DNA of 59,644 nt from Gloeocapsopsis crepidinum LEGE 06123. Its GTDB lineage: Bacteria; Cyanobacteriota; Cyanobacteriia; Cyanobacteriales; Chroococcidiopsidaceae. Made by a program: the position numbers and the translations under genes. Shown here piece by piece: positions 35,371 through 44,701 of this stretch. The notes below the pieces were generated by a model, which saw nothing but the letters and a program-made list of their open reading frames with translations, was not told where the DNA came from and searched no databases. Position 1 is the stretch's first letter. Each line of letters opens with the position of its first letter. The stretch is from assembly GCF_015207655.1 (NCBI RefSeq), contig NZ_JADEWN010000030.1, forward strand, positions 1 through 59,644. Direction: 5' to 3'.

Positions 35371-35937
35371 CTATGCAGTTACTTTGATTAAATTTTCTAT
35401 TAAGATCTTACTGCCAATAGCAATTAAAATTCCTCCACCAACAATTTCAATTTTGTTCTGGAAAAAGTTACCAAATTTATTACCAATAAAAACGCCAAAA
35501 AATGTTAACCAAAAGGTAATAAATCCGATTGCAGTAATGATAGTAAAAATTGAATCTTTGAGTAATGCAAAACCTAAACCGACTGCTAAAGCATCAATAC
35601 TAGTCCCAATAGCTAATGCTAATAAGGTAGAATTACATAAGGGGTTGAAATCTTTTTCTTCACCTTCTTGACACGATTCACAGATCATTTTGATGCCAAG
35701 TAAACAAAGAATACTAAAAGCTACCCAATGACTAATAGCTGCTAGGAGAGTTCTTAAACTAATTCCTGCTACCCATCCAATTAAGGGCATAATAGCTTGA
35801 AAACCACCAAAGAATATAGCAATTTTCAAAGCTTTACTAACTTTGACGTACTTAATTTTTAAACCACTAGCAACTGAAACTGCGAAGGCATCTGCTGCTA
35901 ATCCCAATGCTAAAATTAGAGTAGCCGTTGGTTGCAT
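35371..35937 (-). CDS. mntP: MntP-type manganese efflux pump
   Basis: A 188-residue membrane protein with six predicted helices and the two family repeats containing LAADAFAVSVASGL and GTSIDALAVGLGFALL; the aspartates are functionally important in MntP. It exports Mn2+. Convergent with the MgtE gene. No clear yybP-ykoY manganese riboswitch was found upstream. Confidence 0.9.
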   Translation of the reverse strand: MQPTATLILALGLAADAFAVSVASGLKIKYVKVSKALKIAIFFGGFQAIMPLIGWVAGISLRTLLAAISHWVAFSILCLLGIKMICESCQEGEEKDFNPLCNSTLLALAIGTSIDALAVGLGFALLKDSIFTIITAIGFITFWLTFFGVFIGNKFGNFFQNKIEIVGGGILIAIGSKILIENLIKVTA

Positions 35938-36242
35938 TAACTTTATAAATTTAATTCATTCTTCTATTGTTTTACCTGATTTTTCAACAAAATTCTATGG
36001 TTTTCTTTCATATTCAGTTCATGGTTAATTCATACTTTTCTCATAATTAGAATTTGAGTACTAAATAAAGTTCATTATTTAAGTTTACTTATTAAATGTA
36101 TAAGTAAAAAAAATGTATTTATGCTATTGAGACTAAAATTTAGTACTATTTTTCTTTACGAATGACCTCTAAGATTTTTTGGGAAACCACTTAGGTGTAG
36201 TCTTCCTGTCGTAGTATGTAAACGTAAACAATTGTAGACCCG
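35938..36242. other. AT-rich spacer, 305 bp
   Basis: Leader of mntP and 3' end of the SDR gene. Very AT-rich, with no convincing coding frame. A GACCTCTAAGATTTTTTGGG stretch near 36166 has no recognised RNA fold. Confidence 0.55.
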
Positions 36243-37100
36243 CTACTGAAGATTCATTGCTTTAGCAGTAATTTCATCAACGATCCGATCTGGTAAGAAC
36301 TTCAACATTGCCCTGATTCTGGCATCTTGCCCAACAAGATAGCGAGTTTTTGGTCTTTTTGCTGTTAGTGCGTGAACAACAGCCTGGGCGACTTGATCAG
36401 GCGAAATTCCCTTTTGCGCAAGATTCGCTGCGCCTTTACTAGCTGTATTCATTGCCCGACCGTAGAGTTCATGGGCTGAATATGGTAAATTTTGTTGTAA
36501 GATATCGGCTTGAGCCAAAGATTTTTGCCAAATTGGAGTTGCGATCGCACCAGGTTCAATAATTGCCACCCAGATTCCCCACGGGCGTAACTCAAGACGC
36601 AATGCATCAGTCAAAGCTTCTAGCGCGAATTTGGATGCACTATAAGCACCTAAAAACGGTGTTGTACTTCTTCCGCTAATCGAACCCATGTTCACAATTC
36701 GTCCCTTTGCTGATCGTAATAGCGGGAGAAAAGCTTGAGTAACTGCAAGTTGTGCAGTGGTATTGACTTCTAGCTGTCTGCGAAATTCAGTGATTGGGAT
36801 AAATTCTAAAGGCGCTGCAACAGCGATACCTGCATTGTTGACTAATCCAATTAATGCGGAATTTTCTACAGCGATCGCTACCTTCTCAACAGAGGCTGTA
36901 ATTGAGTCAGTATCAGTCACATCCAAAAAGATTGGCGTTAACTTTGGCGAAGCTTTCTGTTGCAAAGCTTGCGCATCTTCATTCTTACGTACACCAGCAA
37001 AGACTTGAAACCCTAACTGATCTAAACGTAGCGCACACGCTGCACCAATTCCTGTAGATGCACCTGTGACAACAACTGCACCTTTCGTTACGTAAGTCAT
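36243..37100 (-). CDS. Short-chain dehydrogenase/reductase
   Basis: A 285-residue SDR with TGASTGIGAA (cofactor), NNAG, a catalytic Ser in MGSISG and YSASK (Tyr/Lys). ATG 37100 lies 1 nt after the devA stop, so it is the last gene of the devBCA operon. HglB/HgdC-type exporters move glycolipids or lipid-linked products, and an SDR in this operon may reduce the lipid precursor. The link is inferred from position. Confidence 0.88.
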   Translation of the reverse strand: MTYVTKGAVVVTGASTGIGAACALRLDQLGFQVFAGVRKNEDAQALQQKASPKLTPIFLDVTDTDSITASVEKVAIAVENSALIGLVNNAGIAVAAPLEFIPITEFRRQLEVNTTAQLAVTQAFLPLLRSAKGRIVNMGSISGRSTTPFLGAYSASKFALEALTDALRLELRPWGIWVAIIEPGAIATPIWQKSLAQADILQQNLPYSAHELYGRAMNTASKGAANLAQKGISPDQVAQAVVHALTAKRPKTRYLVGQDARIRAMLKFLPDRIVDEITAKAMNLQ

Positions 37101-37101
37101 C

Positions 37102-37803
37102 TTATACTGCTGTTGCAAGTTTGGTATTTTGAGCTAATTGTCCGTCTTCCATATGCACAATGCGGTCAGCAACATCCAAAATGCGGTTATCGTGAGTTAC
37201 TAGCAAAATAGTTGTTCCTTGTTCTTTTGCTAATTGTTGCATAAGTTCAACAACATCTCGCCCTGATTTGCTATCTAAAGCTGCAGTCGGTTCATCAGCT
37301 AAAACTAATTGAGGACGACTTACCAAAGCCCGTGCGATCGCAACTCGTTGTTTTTGCCCTCCTGACAAATCTTCAGGATAGTAATTCACTCGGTTTCCTA
37401 ATCCTACAGTTTCAAGTATTGCTGCAGATTTTTCTTGTACTTCTTGGTAAGACATATTTTCCTGTAATTCGATTGACATTTGCACATTTTGCTGTGCTGT
37501 CAAAAACTTTAATAAATTATGTGCTTGAAAAATATATCCAATATTGCGCCGCACTTGTACTAATTGGCTTTTATTTGCACCACACAATTCTTGATTCAAA
37601 ACTTGTAAATGACCTGCTTGAGCAGATCTTAAGCCACCAATCAAACTCAATAACGTTGTTTTCCCTGAACCTGATGGTCCTGTCATAATGACAATTTCAC
37701 CAGAAAAAATTTCTAAATTGACATCAAACAGTACTTGTTTACGTAGCTGTCCTTGACCAAAGTAGTGATTGAGATTTTGAATATGAATTACAGGTTGCTG
37801 CAT
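37102..37803 (-). CDS. devA: ABC exporter ATPase, DevA family
   Basis: A 233-residue ATPase with Walker A GPSGSGKTT, signature LSGGQKQRVAIARAL, Walker B VLADEPTAAL and an H-loop THD. It powers DevBCA-type export together with the permease and fusion protein upstream. ATG 37803 is chosen; a longer frame reaching into devC is not homologous. Confidence 0.92.
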   Translation of the reverse strand: MQQPVIHIQNLNHYFGQGQLRKQVLFDVNLEIFSGEIVIMTGPSGSGKTTLLSLIGGLRSAQAGHLQVLNQELCGANKSQLVQVRRNIGYIFQAHNLLKFLTAQQNVQMSIELQENMSYQEVQEKSAAILETVGLGNRVNYYPEDLSGGQKQRVAIARALVSRPQLVLADEPTAALDSKSGRDVVELMQQLAKEQGTTILLVTHDNRILDVADRIVHMEDGQLAQNTKLATAV

Positions 37804-37825
37804 ATTTTTTTGATTTAAGTAGTTT

Positions 37826-38980
37826 CTAGAAAATATCTGCTGGATCGGCTGCACGGAGTTTTCGCATTGCAATAAGTCCAGAAGCAAGACACATAATGAT
37901 AGTCAAGCAAAATACCGAAATTGCTCTTACAAGTGTCATAAATAATGGTAAGTTTGTTGCACTTCTTGTTAAGCCATAAAGTCCCACAGAAATTGTGTAT
38001 CCAGGAATAAAGCCAAGAATTGCGAGAATGATTGCTTCTTGAAAAACGACACCAAGCAAATAAATATCCTTGTATCCCATTGCTTTAAGCGTTGCATATT
38101 CAGATAAGTGATCTGAAACATCGCTATAAAGAATTTGATAAACAATCACAACACCAACTACAAATCCGATCGCAGTGCCCAAACTAAAAATAAAGCCAAT
38201 TGGTGTATTATTAGCCCAATATGTTTTCTCAGTTTCGACAAACTCTTCATGCGTCAGAACTTGGACATCGTTAGACAATCCAGCCTTTAAAACAGCAGCA
38301 ACTTGCTGCGGATCGCTACCAGGCTTTAATGTTACTAACCCTACACTCACTTCTGCGGCTGTACGTTGAGGAAAAATCCGCAAGAAATTTAAGTCACTTG
38401 TAATCAAATTTCCATCAGCAGCAAACGAAGCACCGACATTAAATAAACCATCAATTTCAATCTTGCGATCGCTAAATTCTGTAAATATCGATTGCGCTTG
38501 TTTCAGTTGTGCGATCGTCTGATCGTATTCTCCTCTAGAACCACTATCAAATAAAAAAGTATCAGGAAGTTTAATCCGATCGAGATTTTGTTCAACTCCT
38601 GATAAGCTAAAAGCTGATTTTTCTGGATTAAAAGCCAAAACTAATACAGCACTATTGAGGCGTGTTTGCGGAACTTTCCAATTAGCCGTTTCAGCATACA
38701 AAGGTACAGCCGATTCAACACCAGCAAAGTTCATTGTCTGATACAACCGACTGCGCGGAAATGTTGACAGATTAACTATATTTTGTGCTTGCGGACTCAC
38801 TAAAACCAAATCAGCCCGCATACTGCGATGCATGCGTGTGTTGCTATCATAAAGTGCATCCTGAAAACCCATTTGTAAAAACATCAACATATCAGCAAAA
38901 GCAATTCCTGCCATTGCAATCAACAGCCGCGTTCTTTCACGACTCACTTGCAACCAAGCCAACGGAGTTTTACGTTTCAT
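37826..38980 (-). CDS. devC: ABC exporter permease, DevC family
   Basis: A 384-residue permease: one N-terminal helix (LLIAMAGIAFADMLMFLQMGFQDAL), a large periplasmic MacB-like domain (about 50-255), and three C-terminal helices, with GTAIGFVVGVVIVYQILYSDV and YATLKAMGY. It matches DevC/MacB-type exporters. Part of the devB-devC-devA-SDR unit. Confidence 0.9.
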   Translation of the reverse strand: MKRKTPLAWLQVSRERTRLLIAMAGIAFADMLMFLQMGFQDALYDSNTRMHRSMRADLVLVSPQAQNIVNLSTFPRSRLYQTMNFAGVESAVPLYAETANWKVPQTRLNSAVLVLAFNPEKSAFSLSGVEQNLDRIKLPDTFLFDSGSRGEYDQTIAQLKQAQSIFTEFSDRKIEIDGLFNVGASFAADGNLITSDLNFLRIFPQRTAAEVSVGLVTLKPGSDPQQVAAVLKAGLSNDVQVLTHEEFVETEKTYWANNTPIGFIFSLGTAIGFVVGVVIVYQILYSDVSDHLSEYATLKAMGYKDIYLLGVVFQEAIILAILGFIPGYTISVGLYGLTRSATNLPLFMTLVRAISVFCLTIIMCLASGLIAMRKLRAADPADIF

Positions 38981-39062
38981 TTGCTATATCTCAGTTATTA
39001 GTTATTGATTAATCCAGAATCCTCACAAATCACCTCTTCCTAACTCTTCTTTTCTGCGTAAC

Positions 39063-39102
39063 GCCACTTTCCTCAACGGGGAAACCCTTGCATGGAAGTG
39101 GC
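39063..39102. repeat. Hairpin repeat (REP-like), copy 1
   Basis: GCCACTT and AAGTGGC form the outer stem; CTCAACGGGGAAACCC lies between them. It sits between devB and devC. Confidence 0.75.
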
Positions 39103-39129
39103 TTCTCTGTGTCTAGTAAGGTTCGTTAA

Positions 39130-40317
39130 TCAAAGCTTAATCACAGACTTCACCTGCAAATTAGTCAATCCAGAAACTTGCTGACTAGCTTCAGGGTCAA
39201 GACGAACTTTAACCTCAACAACTCTCGAATCAATGTTTGCTGTTGGATCAGTATCTAGAACATCTTTTTTACCAATTTCTAGACCAATTTCCTCAACTTT
39301 TCCCTGCAATTCTCCAGCAAAAGCGCTACTAGTAATTGTTACCTTTTGACCGAGACGAACTTTTTGAATATCGCTTTCATAAACCTCGGCAACAACATAC
39401 ATTTGATCAGTTTGTCCAATATCAACAACTCCGTCATTACCAACAACTTCACCCGACCAAGTATGAATATTAATAATTTGTCCATCTCTAGGCGATCGCA
39501 CGTATGCTAAATCTAAATTTGCTTGCGCTTGCTTCACTGCAACAATTGCACTATCAACCTCTGCTTGTGCTGCTGCAACATCGACAGGACGAACTTCGGC
39601 AATTTGATCTAATGTTGCTTTCGCTTCATCAATTTGTTCTTGTCTACTTCTCGTAATGCGATTTAAATTTGCTTGTGCTTCATTAAGTTGCTGCTGCACA
39701 GTTTGTAGAGTTAACCTCTTGCTATCACGTTCGGATGTAGAAATTGCCCCTTCTTGATATAATTTCTGATACCGTTGATATTCAAGTTGAGCATTACTAA
39801 CTTCGGCTTCAATTCGAGCAATTGTTGCTTTTTGGGCTTTAGTTTCTTCTTGCTTTTCTACTTCAATTCGTGAAATTGTTGCAGTTTGTGCATTAATTTC
39901 CCCAGTTTTAGCACCCGCTTTCACTTGTGCTAAACGTGTTTGGGCAACTTTAACTTGTTGCTGTGCTTGTTCTAACGCTGTCAGGAGGCGATCGCGACTA
40001 TCCAAAATTGCTACTACTTGTCCTTGACGCACTTTATCTCCTTGTTTCACCAGTAATTCATCAACACGGCTACTTTCAGCTGAAACTGGTGCAGATAGTT
40101 GAATTACTTCTTGGTATGGTTCCAAACGTCCTAATGCTGTAACTACTTGCGCTTGCGGGACGCTAACCGTAGGAGTAGGTGCAGGATGCCTAATCTGGAA
40201 ACGTGACACAGCGTACAGAATCCCACCTGTAGCTACCGCACCGATAACCGCTAAAATAGTAACCCGCCGCAATACTGGTTTAATGGTTGGCTTATCGCTA
40301 ACACTCGACTGGAACAT
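39130..40317 (-). CDS. devB: ABC exporter membrane-fusion protein, DevB family
   Basis: A 395-residue periplasmic adaptor: one N-terminal membrane anchor (RVTILAVIGAVATGGILYAV), a lipoyl half-motif ALGRLEPYQEVIQLSAP, a long alpha-hairpin coiled coil (about 110-240), the second lipoyl half (AYVRSPRDGQIINIHTWSGE) and a beta-barrel domain. It connects the DevC permease to a TolC-like outer-membrane channel. Confidence 0.92.
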   Translation of the reverse strand: MFQSSVSDKPTIKPVLRRVTILAVIGAVATGGILYAVSRFQIRHPAPTPTVSVPQAQVVTALGRLEPYQEVIQLSAPVSAESSRVDELLVKQGDKVRQGQVVAILDSRDRLLTALEQAQQQVKVAQTRLAQVKAGAKTGEINAQTATISRIEVEKQEETKAQKATIARIEAEVSNAQLEYQRYQKLYQEGAISTSERDSKRLTLQTVQQQLNEAQANLNRITRSRQEQIDEAKATLDQIAEVRPVDVAAAQAEVDSAIVAVKQAQANLDLAYVRSPRDGQIINIHTWSGEVVGNDGVVDIGQTDQMYVVAEVYESDIQKVRLGQKVTITSSAFAGELQGKVEEIGLEIGKKDVLDTDPTANIDSRVVEVKVRLDPEASQQVSGLTNLQVKSVIKL

Positions 40318-40426
40318 GGCTACTAATACACTCCATGCTGAAATGAGGTTGACAATGGCGATCGCACCCTATATGTAGCCTTCACTTAAAGCTACTTCAC
40401 TGCTACAATCTAGATCTTATTGTTAT

Positions 40427-40443
40427 ATATCTTTTAGAGATAT
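40427..40443. promoter_or_regulatory. Inverted repeat ATATCT-N5-AGATAT, candidate PadR operator
   Basis: Perfect 6-bp arms with a 5-nt spacer lie 15 nt before the padR-like gene and about 110 nt before the divergent devB. Autoregulation and control of the exporter are inferred from this position. Confidence 0.4.
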
Positions 40444-40457
40444 GCAAGAAATTATAT

Positions 40458-41021
40458 ATGGCACGCGAGAATAAAAGCAAGTATGCAATCATGGGAATCT
40501 TGACATGGGGTTCCATGTCTGGCTACGACATTAAAAAAGAAATTGAACAAAGCGTTAACTACTTCTGGCACGAAAGTTACGGTCAAATTTATCCAATTCT
40601 CAAGCGTCTAGTTGCAGAAGGCTTAGCAACAAAATCTGTCGAAGAACAGGTAGGAAAGCCAGATCGCTACGTCTACACGTTGACTGACAAAGGTAAAGAA
40701 GAACTGCGTCAGTGGTTAACCGAACCAGCCGATCATCCGATAGAACGTATCGAGTTACTGTTGAAACTATTCTTTGGGCGAGAAATCTCTGCAGCAGATA
40801 ACATTACTCATGTCAAGCATTTTCAAGAATTTCAACAAAAATTGCTCCAAGAATATCGTGCGATCGAGCAAAAGTTGCAGCACCAGCATTGTAACGATCC
40901 AGATTACCCTTACTGCATGGCAACGCTGCGATACGGACTCTACACAAGTCAAGCACTACTAAATTGGTGTGATGAAACACTGGCGATGCTTCATAAAATT
41001 GCAGAATCAACCCAAAATTAA
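40458..41021 (+). CDS. PadR-family transcriptional regulator
   Basis: A 187-residue regulator: PadR winged helix (residues 8-85; KYAIMGILTWGSMSGYDIKKEIE, SYGQIYPILKRL) and a C-terminal helical Vir-AR-type dimer domain. Divergent from devBCA-SDR; PadR proteins commonly repress adjacent exporters. Confidence 0.9.
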   Translation: MARENKSKYAIMGILTWGSMSGYDIKKEIEQSVNYFWHESYGQIYPILKRLVAEGLATKSVEEQVGKPDRYVYTLTDKGKEELRQWLTEPADHPIERIELLLKLFFGREISAADNITHVKHFQEFQQKLLQEYRAIEQKLQHQHCNDPDYPYCMATLRYGLYTSQALLNWCDETLAMLHKIAESTQN

Positions 41022-41083
41022 ATTGTCAACGTTAGCGATGTCTTGTTAAAAGTAGCGCGATCGCATTAGGTTTCTCTTACTTT

Positions 41084-41247
41084 ATTAGACTTCCTGCGTA
41101 AATACCTGAAACGTCATGTTGATCGAAGCGAAACATCTCTTGAGATTCTAGCCTAGCCTGCGGCAAAGCTACGTGAACGCGAACACTCCACTAAGATTTC
41201 GTTCAGAATGACAAGGGTAGTTTTTCGATTCATGCAGGAGGTCTATT
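41084..41247. repeat. 164-bp element with terminal inverted repeats (MITE-like)
   Basis: The left end (41084-41103, ATTAGACTTCCTGCGTAAAT) and right end (41228-41247, reverse complement AATAGACCTCCTGCATGAAT) match at 16-17 of 20 positions. Inside, GTCATGTTGATCG near 41113 and CAGAATGAC near 41204 form a nested inverted pair. No coding potential. Confidence 0.55.
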
Positions 41248-41320
41248 GAATTGAATGTCCAGAAGTTCTTTCAATATTTGATACGATACCCACACAAACC
41301 TCTGACCTCCGACCTCTCTT

Positions 41321-42307
41321 ATGGCTAGTACTTGGAATCGTCATCACGTTCTTTCTCTCGCAGATTTCACTCCTGAAGAGTACGATACTGTCTTACAAAC
41401 GGCAGCAAGCTTTCGTGAGGTATTATCACGACGGACGAAGAAAGTACCGACATTGCAAGGACAAGTGGTTGCTAACTTATTTTTTGAACCATCGACACGG
41501 ACTCGCAGTAGCTTTGAACTTGCAGCAAAACGATTATCCGCAGATACACTTAATTTTGCAGCTTCTACATCATCGTTAACTAAAGGCGAGACAATTTTGG
41601 ATACCGCAAAAACGTATTTGGCAATGGGAACCGATATGATGGTAATTCGCCATCGCGAAGCTGGAGTTCCCCAGGCGATCGCGGATGAAATGGATCGGCT
41701 AGGAGTCAGAGTCGGAGTATTAAACGCGGGTGATGGTCAACACGAACACCCATCCCAAGCATTACTTGATTTATTTACAACATGTACACTAATTGATAGC
41801 GATCGTCCTCGATTGGAACTGTTAAAAGACAAAAAAATAGCAATTGTTGGTGATATTTTACATTCACGAGTCGCCAGATCAAATATTTGGAGTTTAACAG
41901 CTAGTGGTGCAGAAGTTCACTTAGCTGCGCCACCAACATTGTTACCGCAGTTGTTTGCAGATTTCACTACCAACGCTCCTGGTAAGCTGTTTTTACATTG
42001 GCAAGTAGAACCTGCACTGGAAAATGCTGATTTTGTCATGACACTGCGGTTACAAAAAGAACGCATGACACAGCATCTTTTACCGAGTTTGCGCGAATAT
42101 CATCAGCGATTTGGCATTACACGCGATCGCCTGCGAATTTGTCAACCTGATGTTAAGGTACTGCATCCAGGTCCAGTGAATCGCGGTGTGGAAATTAGTT
42201 CTGATTTAATGGACGATCCGCAATTTAGCTTAATTCAAGCACAGGTCACAAGTGGTGTTGCTGTGCGGATGGCGCTGTTGTATTTGATGGGCAGTAGTAA
42301 AGCTTAA
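41321..42307 (+). CDS. pyrB: Aspartate carbamoyltransferase catalytic subunit
   Basis: A 328-residue enzyme of pyrimidine synthesis. [13 protein letters not shown] binds carbamoyl phosphate; HPSQALLDL and [10 protein letters not shown] are present. No pyrI regulatory subunit is adjacent. Its 3' end overlaps the convergent kinase gene by 4 nt. Confidence 0.95.
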   Translation: MASTWNRHHVLSLADFTPEEYDTVLQTAASFREVLSRRTKKVPTLQGQVVANLFFEPSTRTRSSFELAAKRLSADTLNFAASTSSLTKGETILDTAKTYLAMGTDMMVIRHREAGVPQAIADEMDRLGVRVGVLNAGDGQHEHPSQALLDLFTTCTLIDSDRPRLELLKDKKIAIVGDILHSRVARSNIWSLTASGAEVHLAAPPTLLPQLFADFTTNAPGKLFLHWQVEPALENADFVMTLRLQKERMTQHLLPSLREYHQRFGITRDRLRICQPDVKVLHPGPVNRGVEISSDLMDDPQFSLIQAQVTSGVAVRMALLYLMGSSKA

Positions 42308-44232
42308 AATAGCGTATGTAATTGTTTTGTACTAGGGATCTGCTTATTGGGATGCAAAATTCCATCGATTGTCTGAAGTAATTCTTGTGTCGTAAAGGGT
42401 TTAGACAAGAAACTTTTTACTCCAGCCGCCGCAACTGTATTCATTTTATCTTTAGACGCTAATCCACTTACTGCAATCACTTTTACCATCGGATTCATTT
42501 TTTTTAGCGTGCGGATTGTTGTTGGGCCATCCATCGCTGGCATTAACATATCAGTAATTACGAGACTCACTTCATCGCGATATTCTGCATATAAAGCGAC
42601 AGCTTCAATACCATTACTTGCAGTGACAGCACGATAATTATAAGTTTCTAGCGAGGTTTTGGTTGTTTCTCGGATCGGTGCTTCATCATCAACTACTAAG
42701 ATTAATTCACCATGCCCTTGAGGCAGTTCCAAATCTTCTACTTCAAGCGTTTCTACTGCTTCTACTGCTGGTAAATAAATCTTAAATTGAGTACCTTTGC
42801 CAATTTCACTTTCCACATTCACAAAACCGCCATGACTTTTGACAATGCCAATCACTGTAGAAAGACCAAGCCCTGTACCTTTACCAATTCCTTTAGTTGT
42901 AAAAAATGGCTCAAAAATGCGATCCATAACTTCTGGTGGAATTCCACAACCTGTATCTGCAACACTCAGCACAACATAAGAACCCACTTTAGCATCAAGA
43001 TGTTTGCGTACATAGCTTTGATCGACTTCCAAATTTTCTGCCGAAATCGTCAAAGTGCCACCTTCTAGCATCGCATCGCGGGCATTAACACACAGGTTCA
43101 TTAATATTTGATGTAGTTGTGTCGCATCACCAGAAATCGTCCAGAGTGTTTGCGGAACGTCAATGCAGATTTCAATTGACTTGGGAAAAGTTTCCTTTGT
43201 AATCTGCTTAATTTCTGAGATAATGTGTCGCAGTTGTAAGATGCTGCGTTTACCCTCCAGTCCTTTAGCAAAAGATAGCACTTGTTTGACTAGTGCTGCA
43301 CCGCGTTTAGCATTCGCGATTAAGATCGGCAATAACCGTTGACTGCGTTCGTCATGAACTTGTGTTTCTAGAAGTTGAGCAGTCATTAAAATTGGTGCGA
43401 GGATATTATTGAGATCGTGTGCAATGCCACTAGCGAGCGTACCGAGACTTTCCATGCGTTGGGCACGCAAAAATTGAGCTTCTAGCTGTTTTTTTTCGGT
43501 GATATCAGTATTAACAACCAAGATTGATTTAGGTTGCCCTTGTTCGTTGCGGACGAGTGTCCAACGGCTTTCAACAATGACATCTGCACCAACTTTAGTG
43601 ACTTGAGATAACTGTCCGCGCCATTCCCCTTGGGCAAGGACGATTTTTTGTGCTGCTGTCAGTTGTGCCGGAACATCTAAATACAACAGTTCGCTTGCTT
43701 TTTTGCCTAACGCTGCTGCGGCTGTCCAGCCGTATAAGCTTTGTGCGCCTTTGTTCCAGAATAAAATTGTGCTATCTAAAGCTTGGACACTAATAGCATC
43801 GGTAGCGACATCGAGTAAAGCGGCTTGTTCGCGGATTTTTTGTTCGGTGCGTTTTCGTTCTAGTGCGTAGCGAATTGAACGCGCTAAAGCATAGGCAGTG
43901 ATTTGACCTTTTTCGAGATAATCTGCTGCACCTGCTTTCATGGCTTCAATATCAATCTCGCGATCGCCTTGCCCAGTCAGCAAGATCATTGGTGCAGTAC
44001 AGCCCCGTAACATAGCTTCGCGCAAAAGTTCTAAGCCATTGCGATCGCCTAAACGATAATCGAGGAGATAGACATCGTGCTGCCGAAGTGCGATCGCTGT
44101 TAGCGCAGCATCATAATTTGCTACCCATTCTAGTTCAAAGCTATTGCCTTGTTCCAAAAACCAATCGCGCGTGAGGACATAATCATCTTCATCATCATCA
44201 ACTAGGAGTACCCTGATTTTGTTAAAGTCCAT
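42304..44232 (-). CDS. Hybrid sensor kinase REC-PAS-HisKA-HATPase-REC
   Basis: A 642-residue cytoplasmic kinase. The N-terminal receiver has phospho-acceptor Asp58 ([11 protein letters not shown]). A PAS domain follows (about 140-250), a His at about 269 ([12 protein letters not shown]), an ATPase with [20 protein letters not shown], and a C-terminal receiver ([23 protein letters not shown]). ATG 44232 has GGGAGAT upstream and overlaps the response regulator stop by 11 nt. It is the last gene of the five-gene signalling operon. Confidence 0.92.
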   Translation of the reverse strand: MDFNKIRVLLVDDDEDDYVLTRDWFLEQGNSFELEWVANYDAALTAIALRQHDVYLLDYRLGDRNGLELLREAMLRGCTAPMILLTGQGDREIDIEAMKAGAADYLEKGQITAYALARSIRYALERKRTEQKIREQAALLDVATDAISVQALDSTILFWNKGAQSLYGWTAAAALGKKASELLYLDVPAQLTAAQKIVLAQGEWRGQLSQVTKVGADVIVESRWTLVRNEQGQPKSILVVNTDITEKKQLEAQFLRAQRMESLGTLASGIAHDLNNILAPILMTAQLLETQVHDERSQRLLPILIANAKRGAALVKQVLSFAKGLEGKRSILQLRHIISEIKQITKETFPKSIEICIDVPQTLWTISGDATQLHQILMNLCVNARDAMLEGGTLTISAENLEVDQSYVRKHLDAKVGSYVVLSVADTGCGIPPEVMDRIFEPFFTTKGIGKGTGLGLSTVIGIVKSHGGFVNVESEIGKGTQFKIYLPAVEAVETLEVEDLELPQGHGELILVVDDEAPIRETTKTSLETYNYRAVTASNGIEAVALYAEYRDEVSLVITDMLMPAMDGPTTIRTLKKMNPMVKVIAVSGLASKDKMNTVAAAGVKSFLSKPFTTQELLQTIDGILHPNKQIPSTKQLHTLF

Positions 44233-44695
44233 GCCGATCTCCCACACCTTCTATAGGCAATTCCACAATTTCAAACCAATATTTACCTATAGTTCGCATG
44301 ACCTCGACTAACGAAGCAAACGTGACTGGTTTAGTAATAAATGAGTTTGCACCAAGATCGTAGCTACGATAAATATCTTCTTCAGCTTTTGATGTGGTCA
44401 AGACAACCACAGGAATTTGACGTAAATTAGGGTCAGCTTTGATTTCTTTTAATGCTTCACGACCGTCTTTTCTTGGCATATTCAAGTCAAGTAGAATTAA
44501 CCCTGGACGGGGCGCAATGGTAGCTGCAGTATATTTGCCGCGTTGGTACAAATAATCCATTAGTTCTTCGCCATCGTGAACAAAGTGCAGATCGTTTGCC
44601 AAACGACTTTCTGAAAACGCTTCGCGTGCAAGCATACAGTCATCCTCATCATCGTCAGCCATTAAAATTGTGACGGTTGTGCGACGCCTCCTCAC
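44222..44695 (-). CDS. Rcp1-like single-domain response regulator
   Basis: A 157-residue receiver protein without output domain: ADDDEDD acidic pocket, LILLDLNMPRKDG phospho-acceptor, TTSKAEED and KPVTFASL. It is of the Rcp1 type, which serves phytochrome-class kinases. GTG 44695 has GAGGAG about 10 nt upstream, inside the 3' end of the preceding kinase gene. It lies directly downstream of a cyanobacteriochrome-like kinase, which is probably its partner. Confidence 0.92.
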   Translation of the reverse strand: MRRRRTTVTILMADDDEDDCMLAREAFSESRLANDLHFVHDGEELMDYLYQRGKYTAATIAPRPGLILLDLNMPRKDGREALKEIKADPNLRQIPVVVLTTSKAEEDIYRSYDLGANSFITKPVTFASLVEVMRTIGKYWFEIVELPIEGVGDRHGL

Positions 44696-44701
44696 TGATG
44701 T

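Noticed and set aside
35938-36242. Possible manganese (yybP-ykoY) riboswitch upstream of mntP
   Set aside because: The conserved loops of that riboswitch class could not be found on the minus strand.
42787-43068. Plus-strand frame opposite the hybrid kinase
   Set aside because: A shadow of the kinase ATPase domain in another frame; no independent support.
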